NCBI GenBank assembly: GCA_964416905.1
Contig: CAYQFL010000021.1
Location: 1-11,655 of the forward strand
Direction of reading: 5' to 3'
DNA from: JASKKU01 sp964416905
GTDB taxonomy: Archaea; Nanobdellota; Nanobdellia; Woesearchaeales; JASKKU01
Length of the DNA: 11,655 nucleotides
Below are positions 6,099 through 11,655 of the stretch, in pieces. Below the pieces are notes generated by a model, which had not been told where the DNA came from, ran no database searches, and saw nothing but the letters and a program-made list of their open reading frames with translations. Positions within the stretch are counted from its first letter, which is position 1. Every line of letters begins with the position of its first letter. The translations under genes and the position numbers were made by a program.

Positions 6099-8066
6099 CT
6101 AGTTAGTTCTTACGTTCTTATTAGACCTGCCGCGTTGCTGTTCGTAGAGTTGTTTTATGTATTCTAGAGAGGTAATTTCATTTACATCTTTATCGTACCT
6201 TACTCTTACTAACCTTGGGAATCTTAGCGCATAACCTGAAGAATATGTGGGACTTTTCTGAATCTCCTCATAAGCGACCTCTATAACTATTTGTGGCTTA
6301 ACGCTAACCTGTAATCCTGATTCAGAGATGATTAACTCTTTAAGTTTCTTTGTCATCTCTTCATAAGTTTCTTTGCTTTCGTTTGCGAGTTCTGTAAACC
6401 CTGAGCTCACTTTGCCTATCTCCAACAAGTTTCCAGCGTCATCACGGCATGCCAAAACAAAAGAGGTTAACAAACCAGCACGCTTACCTTCACCATACTC
6501 TGCACCCACTATAACTAAATCCAAGGTCTCCATGATTGGCTTAACTTTTAGGCCATAACCGACTCTTTTGCCTGGTTTATAGATGGCATCCAAAGCTTTT
6601 ACCATAACTCCTTCATTACCTTGTTCAAGGGACTCTTGATAAAATTGCTCAGCTTCTTTGTAGTCATTAACAATCTTCTGTTTTGCTAAAACTAAAACTT
6701 TTTCCTCGGGAGTTATTATTTCAGCAAGCTTTTCTCTTCTATAGGAGAACTTTTCTTTAAGTAAAGTCTTTCCATTAAGATAAAGAATGTCAAAAACGTT
6801 AACCTCTACTGGAAACTTTTTGCTCATCTCATGAATACTATACTTCCGTTTTATTCTCTGGGATATTCGCTGGAAAGGTAAATATTTCTTAGTATTTACA
6901 TCATAACCAACAACTTCACTATCCAGTATAAAAGATTCTGCATGCACTAAACGTTTAACGCATTCAACAACATCAGGGAACTGCCTGGTAACATCTTCAA
7001 ACCTTCTAGTAAACAATTTAATCTCATCATCTTTCTTGTGAATATGAACTCTAAAACCGTCATATTTGTACTCTAAAGCAACTGGAGGTTTTAAGGTATT
7101 AAGTGCTTCTTTCAAATCTTTTGCCTTTAAGTATAACATCACCTTGGCTGGCCTTAATGGCTGAAGCTCTACATCTGAGAGTTCTTTTAATGATGAGTCT
7201 TTTGAAATAACCACCAATTCGCTAAAGTCATTCAAAATATTTAAAGCATCTTCAAGAATAGATTTGATTTCTGAAGAGATTTCTTTAACGAACTCGGTCT
7301 TTATAAAAACGCCATTTCTTAAATCTGGAAGTCTTGAATAAAATTCGTTAAGGTTTTTTATTTCTATTAACGACTCACTTTCAAAAGATGGAACATCTTT
7401 TAATGAATTTATTGGAAAATGACAATTAGGGCAATCTGAGTTTGTAACTGGAATAATCTTTTTACAGGAAGGACATTTCATAAAAGCGCCGTTATCATTT
7501 GTAGAATTAGCAATAACTTTGGGTAAAAACGCGTAGTAAATTGCATCTAAAAGAACTCCTTCACCTATGCCTATTCTTAGATCACCAATAACTGTTCTAA
7601 CAAGGTACTTTGCCTCAAGAGGAGAACAATTCAAAAGAAGTTTAAGCAGATGATTTAACTTTAAATCAACAGAGTTTGCTCCAGTAAAAGTAGGTATCTT
7701 TTGTAACACTGAAAACACTTCAGAAATGGAAAGCTTCTTAGAAAAGAGAGTGCGCTGATGTTTTTTTGAAACAATCTGTTCAGCTACCAAGCCTAAGTCT
7801 CCCAGCTCAGACCATTTCTTTTCAATATCTTTCTCCTTTAAGCTTGAAACTTTGGACAAAAGCTTTACAATAAGATTAGAAGAAACGCCTATTTCTTCAG
7901 AGTTCCATCTTGGGAAAACCCTGCCTTGGACAAGGAGGACAACTTTTTTTAAATCGTCATTACCTAAAGTCTTTAGAAATTCAGAGAGAATATATGTTTT
8001 TTCTATTCTCTTGGAGGTTGATACTAGTTTCTCGTATAACTCTGTTAACTTACTAAAAAGTGTCAT
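6099..8066 (-). CDS. lig: ATP-dependent DNA ligase with zinc-ribbon-like insertion
   Basis: It seals nicks through a ligase-adenylate intermediate, chiefly joining Okazaki fragments. Residues 1-185 are the helical DNA-binding domain (VLLVQGRVFPRW, TVIGDLRIGIGEG). The adenylation domain has motif I EYKYDGFR (Lys334 is the AMP-accepting lysine), motif III ILDSEVVGYD (Glu384), motif IV EGVMVK (485-490) and motif V GLKVKP (Lys507, Lys509). The OB domain ends in ALRFPRLVRVR (613-623). At 655 residues it exceeds the usual archaeal length of about 550-610 because of an insertion at about 184-275. That insertion holds two CPxC pairs, Cys198/Cys201 and Cys212/Cys215. No clear PCNA-binding motif is visible at the C-terminus. 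A TATA-like element next to ATG 8066 predicts a leaderless mRNA. It lies downstream of the HAD gene on the same strand. Confidence 0.94.
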   Translation of the reverse strand: MTLFSKLTELYEKLVSTSKRIEKTYILSEFLKTLGNDDLKKVVLLVQGRVFPRWNSEEIGVSSNLIVKLLSKVSSLKEKDIEKKWSELGDLGLVAEQIVSKKHQRTLFSKKLSISEVFSVLQKIPTFTGANSVDLKLNHLLKLLLNCSPLEAKYLVRTVIGDLRIGIGEGVLLDAIYYAFLPKVIANSTNDNGAFMKCPSCKKIIPVTNSDCPNCHFPINSLKDVPSFESESLIEIKNLNEFYSRLPDLRNGVFIKTEFVKEISSEIKSILEDALNILNDFSELVVISKDSSLKELSDVELQPLRPAKVMLYLKAKDLKEALNTLKPPVALEYKYDGFRVHIHKKDDEIKLFTRRFEDVTRQFPDVVECVKRLVHAESFILDSEVVGYDVNTKKYLPFQRISQRIKRKYSIHEMSKKFPVEVNVFDILYLNGKTLLKEKFSYRREKLAEIITPEEKVLVLAKQKIVNDYKEAEQFYQESLEQGNEGVMVKALDAIYKPGKRVGYGLKVKPIMETLDLVIVGAEYGEGKRAGLLTSFVLACRDDAGNLLEIGKVSSGFTELANESKETYEEMTKKLKELIISESGLQVSVKPQIVIEVAYEEIQKSPTYSSGYALRFPRLVRVRYDKDVNEITSLEYIKQLYEQQRGRSNKNVRTN

Positions 8067-8088
8067 GATTAGAATCTTCTAGTTTGCC

Positions 8089-8100
8089 TTTATTAAATTT
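8089..8100 (-). promoter_or_regulatory. TATA-like element of the DNA ligase gene
   Basis: The minus strand reads AAATTTAATAAA, centred about 28 nt before ATG 8066, placing the transcript start at the start codon. No ribosome site is present. A near-palindrome, TAGTTT-T-AAACTA, lies just upstream at 8111-8123. Confidence 0.5.
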
Positions 8101-8140
8101 TTTGTGTATCTAGTTTTAAACTAAATTAAAACAGAATCCA

Positions 8141-8770
8141 TCAAAGCAAAGAATAAAAACTAGTTATCTCAAGACTCACATATTCTTTTATTTCAGGGTC
8201 CTTGCTTCTAAATATTGAAAGAGGTTCAATGCCTTCATTCTTCAATTCGAAAATCATCTCTAAATCTTTAAAGGAATCTCCTAAAACCAATACAGAATGA
8301 TATTTTGGATTAACGATATTTCTAATGGCTTCATCCTTATACTTTATTCCAGCATAGATTTCATCTAGTTGAAAATCATCTTTAAACAGCTCTGCAATCT
8401 CTTTAAAGTCTGAAGTAACTAGAACTTTTTTTGTGTCTGGAAAATAACTAAGGAACTCTTGCGCATCCTTCAAGATTAGATTTTCTTTATTATTAATAAC
8501 AAACTCTACAACTTCATCTAAAGACGAATATTTATCAAGATAAAGGTCAAACTGTTTTATTTCAAAATCTGAAAAATGATGGGGGTAATATTCTGCGTAT
8601 TTAAGAAGGTTATAAAAAGTATTAGCAATAAAAGCTAAATTCTTTAATGGATGTTTTTTAAATTCACTTTTAAAAAAGGACACAGCAATATTCTTTACTA
8701 AAGTATCATCAAGGTCTGATATTATCAATTCGATACTATCTTTTTTTATCTTAGACAAAACCTCTTTCAT
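8141..8770 (-). CDS. HAD-superfamily hydrolase, specificity unresolved
   Basis: The 209-residue product has all four HAD phosphohydrolase motifs. Motif I is SDLDDTLV (Asp19 nucleophile, Asp21 acid/base) and motif II is VLVTSDF (Thr119 or Ser120). A motif III lysine lies in YKDEAI (Lys145; Lys143 is the alternative), and motif IV is VLGDSFKDLEM (Asp165, Asp169). About 90 residues between motifs I and II form a helical C1-type cap, as in phosphoserine-phosphatase-like members. I start at ATG 8770, preceded by AAGGAG, rather than at the upstream ATG at 8818. The upstream start would overlap the stop of the giant gene and would swallow a TATA box (8796-8803). The gene follows the giant Cys-rich gene by 40 nt and precedes the DNA ligase by 74 nt. 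Its substrate cannot be read from the sequence. Confidence 0.82.
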   Translation of the reverse strand: MKEVLSKIKKDSIELIISDLDDTLVKNIAVSFFKSEFKKHPLKNLAFIANTFYNLLKYAEYYPHHFSDFEIKQFDLYLDKYSSLDEVVEFVINNKENLILKDAQEFLSYFPDTKKVLVTSDFKEIAELFKDDFQLDEIYAGIKYKDEAIRNIVNPKYHSVLVLGDSFKDLEMIFELKNEGIEPLSIFRSKDPEIKEYVSLEITSFYSLL

Positions 8771-8795
8771 TTGTACTCCTTGGAAGTAACAACAG

Positions 8796-8803
8796 TTTAT
8801 AAG
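8796..8803 (-). promoter_or_regulatory. TATA-like element of the HAD hydrolase gene
   Basis: The minus strand reads CTTATAAA, centred about 29 nt before ATG 8770. A start site 25 nt downstream would fall at or inside the AAGGAG (8775-8781), so either the leader is extremely short or the gene is read from the upstream transcript using that ribosome site. Confidence 0.4.
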
Positions 8804-8810
8804 TTTTTTG

Positions 8811-11655
8811 TTATACACATTTCATTGTTGTAGCGTCACAGGTGTAACCTGTTTCACAGTTTGCTTGCGCGCCATCATATGCTGCTACACCATTCAAATA
8901 TATATTTGAATCGCTGTTAAAGTTCGCTACAGGAGTGCCACTTGCTTTAACGACTAAATCATTACCGTTTTCTGCAGGAACGGTTGTTTGATCAATAATT
9001 GAACCTTTTACATAGCAATCATTCGTATTAAGGGCATAGTAAAGCGTACCTGAAACCTGAATTAGCAATGAGTTTGTTAAACTACCTGGAGGATCTGTAG
9101 ATTCATGCATATTATCACAAAAGAATACAGCATCGCCATCCTCATCAATAGATAATATTTTTGTTCCTGTTTGTGTAGTTACATTCCAAACATTACCATC
9201 TATCAAAACACCGCAGTAACTTCCACTAAGTCTCCAATAACCGTTATCACATTCATAAGACCCTCTTACAGCACCATTATTATAGCAGGTATTATCATAA
9301 ACACAATCTGTGTTAGCGCTACAACAAGCTTTATTATCTGAAGCTCCTGAACAAGCTCCTACATCACCGATACAAATTAAATCATATTCGCCTGAATCAT
9401 CACCACAACAAGTTGTGCCAGCAACTTCACCACCGATGTTCCATTCTTTACCTGAATCTCCAGCTGTAGCATCAGATACGCAGTTACAAGTCTGTGAATT
9501 AGCGTCACCATCAGTGTAATAAGTACAATCATCAGCGACAAAACCGGAAGTGCCACGACATTGGTTACGATACTCGTCAGCGTTATCGTTTAAACTAGAG
9601 GAAGCAGATTCTTCGCATTTGTTATCCTGATTATCGTATTTCGAAGAGCTAGGAGTGAAACACCAACCGTCATCGGAAGCGCCTACACCATCGTTATCAC
9701 AGTAACCGGAGGTACAAGCTTGATCCTCGGAAGCAGCAGTCCCTTCCTTAGTAACACCTACACAAGTCTGACCATCTGATAACTTGGCCTGACAAGTACC
9801 ACCAGAGTTACAGAAGAAACCAGAAGGACAGTCTGAGTTTGCTGTACAGCTGTTAGTACAATCATTGCTTACACAATGATAACCGGAAGAGGTATCACAT
9901 TGTGAATCGCTATTACAATCCATCCAGGTGCCAGCATTACAGTAATCTACATCACCATCATTGTCCACATCCCAACTAGTATCTCCTGAAGAAACATAGC
10001 CATCACCATATTCTAAATTACCATCATAATCGGCATCTTTTGCACAAGAGCCGGAAGGAACACACATATCTAAATCGTCATCAGTATCACAAATTGCACC
10101 TATTGTGGTATCACACGCTGATAAACTTTGACCATTTGCTGATTGATAACACTTTCCTGAAACACACACAGCATCAGTATCACAATCAACATAACCATTA
10201 TTTATCTGAACTAAACAGTTACCATTTGAACAAGTGCCAGTGCATTTTGAAGCTGTACAAGCCTCACCATTCTCTACAGTTGCAGTTGCTGCAGCGTTTG
10301 AACAACATGTGGAATCGCAAGCAGAGTAACCACAATTAGAATCACATTTCTCATCAGCAACAGCAGACTGAGTCCAACTTGTAGTTTCTGTAGCAAGGTC
10401 ATGGCAAGCATTCGCAGACTGTTCATCACATTGTGAAGCTGCACCACATTTCTGTTCACAAAGGTTATTACCTGTTGCACCTTCGATCTGTTTGTGAGTT
10501 GTTGTATCACACCGTACGCATTTACCGTCATCATCATCCTTGCCAGGATATTCAGTTGTGGTAGAGCCTATTGGACAACAATCGGAATCAGACGTTGCTG
10601 AGTAACCCATAGGTACACATAAGGTAGCACTGGTAGTATAACTACCTTCATTGGAATTAGGATCTTCACTATCACAGGTTTGACTTCCGCAATTCGTGCC
10701 TGAACCTTCTTCTACACCAACTTCTAAGTAATAGGTTTTCTCTTGAGTTATTGGAGTAGACAAGTCATCCCAGGTTATCGTTACATCAAAATAATCGCCT
10801 AATGTGCCTTCGTTAGCATCTATGCCACTGTAACTAGATGCAGGAGGATTATAATACAAAGTACCTGGATAAGACGCATCATCATAAGCAGTGGTATCGC
10901 TTATAGTATTATAATCGCCTAACCTTAAAACATAACCGCCTGAGTTGTAAGAGTCAGCTTCATCTGCAACCTCAATATGGAAGGTTAGGTCTGAACCTGA
11001 CTGGGAAATGCTTGCTGTTGCCATATAAGGACCAGCCCATGAATTGCAAAGCCAACCCTTATTCTGATTAGACGGACCATTCCCATCATTATAAAGTCTA
11101 TTTCCTTCACAACTAGCGCCATCATAGTCAGTTGGATGACCTTCACCATAAGGATCAATGGCACTATCTGTATCACTACAATCATCTGGAGCACCATTGT
11201 GAGCAATCTGATCTTTCCAAGTATTCGCTCCAGTACCTGCACCATCACAATAATAACCAGATCTCCTTGCACAATCACTATCTTGAGTAGCTATACCTCC
11301 TAAATTTGCATTACAACCATAAATCTCGCCATCAACACAAAGGTATTGATTAGTACTGTCTGTGCTTCCACTAGCAATTAATTCTCCATTTATACAACAA
11401 CTGTTGCCAGAACCAGGATTTTCATAATCTTCACTAGGATCATCACCACAACATTGAGAGGTACTAGAATCCCAATGATCAGAACCAACAATACAACTAC
11501 AGGTTTCTGAATTAGCATCACCATCACTATAATAAGTACAATCATCAGCTACAAAACCAGAAGTGCCACGACATTCGTTACGATACTCATCAGCGTTATC
11601 GTTTAAACTAGAGGAAGCAGATTCTTCGCATTTGTTATCCTGATTATCGTATTTC
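8811..11655 (-). CDS. Giant Cys/Asp-rich repeat protein, probably secreted; 5' end beyond the window
   Basis: The minus-strand frame is open from the right edge to the TAA at 8811-8813: 947 codons visible, no start seen. I read 11025-11655 codon by codon and found no stop, so the ATG at 11024 is internal. About 60 Cys lie in the last 737 residues, in short patterns such as CPSGFFCNSGGTC and CVSGKCY, reminiscent of EGF- or EB-like disulfide modules. A 118-residue Cys-free beta-rich domain (about 10692-11045) interrupts them. Other parts are calcium-loop-like DxDxDGxxD/E motifs, two CCGDD blocks, a long-range repeat and two C-terminal beta-repeats. There is no C-terminal membrane anchor, and the chain ends CDATTMKCV. 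The Cys content and extracellular-type motifs imply an exported surface protein, as seen in DPANN genomes. Function is unknown. Base composition looks less AT-rich than the neighbours. Confidence 0.85.
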   Translation of the reverse strand, partial: KYDNQDNKCEESASSSLNDNADEYRNECRGTSGFVADDCTYYSDGDANSETCSCIVGSDHWDSSTSQCCGDDPSEDYENPGSGNSCCINGELIASGSTDSTNQYLCVDGEIYGCNANLGGIATQDSDCARRSGYYCDGAGTGANTWKDQIAHNGAPDDCSDTDSAIDPYGEGHPTDYDGASCEGNRLYNDGNGPSNQNKGWLCNSWAGPYMATASISQSGSDLTFHIEVADEADSYNSGGYVLRLGDYNTISDTTAYDDASYPGTLYYNPPASSYSGIDANEGTLGDYFDVTITWDDLSTPITQEKTYYLEVGVEEGSGTNCGSQTCDSEDPNSNEGSYTTSATLCVPMGYSATSDSDCCPIGSTTTEYPGKDDDDGKCVRCDTTTHKQIEGATGNNLCEQKCGAASQCDEQSANACHDLATETTSWTQSAVADEKCDSNCGYSACDSTCCSNAAATATVENGEACTASKCTGTCSNGNCLVQINNGYVDCDTDAVCVSGKCYQSANGQSLSACDTTIGAICDTDDDLDMCVPSGSCAKDADYDGNLEYGDGYVSSGDTSWDVDNDGDVDYCNAGTWMDCNSDSQCDTSSGYHCVSNDCTNSCTANSDCPSGFFCNSGGTCQAKLSDGQTCVGVTKEGTAASEDQACTSGYCDNDGVGASDDGWCFTPSSSKYDNQDNKCEESASSSLNDNADEYRNQCRGTSGFVADDCTYYTDGDANSQTCNCVSDATAGDSGKEWNIGGEVAGTTCCGDDSGEYDLICIGDVGACSGASDNKACCSANTDCVYDNTCYNNGAVRGSYECDNGYWRLSGSYCGVLIDGNVWNVTTQTGTKILSIDEDGDAVFFCDNMHESTDPPGSLTNSLLIQVSGTLYYALNTNDCYVKGSIIDQTTVPAENGNDLVVKASGTPVANFNSDSNIYLNGVAAYDGAQANCETGYTCDATTMKCV
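9496..9642 (-). repeat. Long-range in-frame repeat, copy 1
   Basis: This stretch matches 11509-11655 without gaps at an offset of 2013 nt (671 codons), with 7 mismatches in 147 nt. It encodes a module including KYDNQDNKCEES, DNADEYRNQCRG and DDCTYY. It is the downstream copy, whose 5' neighbour (higher coordinates) carries ASDDGWCF. Confidence 0.9.
11509..11655 (-). repeat. Long-range in-frame repeat, copy 2, cut by the window edge
   Basis: This copy encodes KYDNQDNKCEES, DNADEYRNECRG and DDCTYY. The last 66 nt up to the window edge are identical to copy 1, so the repeat almost certainly continues beyond 11655. Confidence 0.9.

Noticed and set aside
8111..8123. Near-palindrome TAGTTT-T-AAACTA upstream of the ligase promoter
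   Set aside because: A one-nt centre cannot form a hairpin loop. An operator is possible, but a 13-nt AT-rich palindrome is weak evidence.
8771..8818. Sixteen-codon N-terminal extension of the HAD hydrolase
   Set aside because: It would overlap the giant gene's stop and contain a TATA box; AAGGAG lies correctly before the internal ATG at 8770.
10985..11278. Minus-strand hydrophobic 97-codon frame beside the giant gene
   Set aside because: It is a shadow frame of the Asp/Gly-rich coding sequence, where GAT/GGT codons read out of frame give Met/Ile/Val/Leu; the giant frame is open throughout.
8811..11655. Tandem DNA repeats in the giant gene read as a CRISPR or mobile element
   Set aside because: The repeats are in frame, coding, thousands of nt apart and lack spacers, terminal inverted repeats or a transposase.

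Overview
This AT-rich window is archaeal. It carries archaeal/eukaryotic-type ribosomal proteins (S19e, L39e, L31e, L34e, L14e), a diphthine synthase, an ATP-dependent DNA ligase, archaeal TATA-box promoters and GGTGAT-type Shine-Dalgarno sites. Shuffled ribosomal operons with missing partner genes, Lys/Glu-rich tails on ribosomal proteins and a very large Cys- and Asp-rich surface-type protein suggest a DPANN-like lineage (Woesearchaeota/Pacearchaeota-like). That placement is an inference from gene style; no rRNA gene is present to confirm it. I see no tRNA, rRNA, CRISPR, transposon or integrase.

Left part (1-2929, + strand): a promoter and a tight three-gene ribosomal operon, S19e-L39e-L31e, ending at a T-rich terminator. 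A 64-residue two-helix membrane protein and an M29-type (aminopeptidase T-like) peptidase follow, each with its own TATA box close enough to the ATG to predict leaderless mRNA. Middle (2940-5304, - strand): diphthine synthase (dph5), convergent with the peptidase, lies downstream of a secreted, membrane-anchored protein with Ig/cadherin-like domains. A 255-bp divergent promoter region separates that gene from L34e-L14e (5560-6086, +).

Right part (6099-11655, - strand): reading in the direction of transcription, a giant Cys-rich gene enters from beyond the right edge, then a HAD-family hydrolase, then an ATP-dependent DNA ligase with an embedded zinc-ribbon-like insertion. The giant gene's frame is open without a stop from 8811 to the window edge (947 codons visible), so a start at the internal ATG at 11024 would be wrong. 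It contains a long-range in-frame duplication (period 2013 nt, about 95% identical over 147 nt) that runs off the edge.

The genes fall into three themes: translation (five ribosomal proteins, and Dph5 for modifying elongation factor 2), DNA joining, and cell-surface construction (the 520-residue anchored protein and the giant Cys-rich protein). The best candidates for something under-described are the giant repeat protein and the zinc-ribbon-containing ligase. Translation signals also split cleanly: ribosomal and surface genes use GGTGA-type ribosome sites, while most of the other genes look leaderless.
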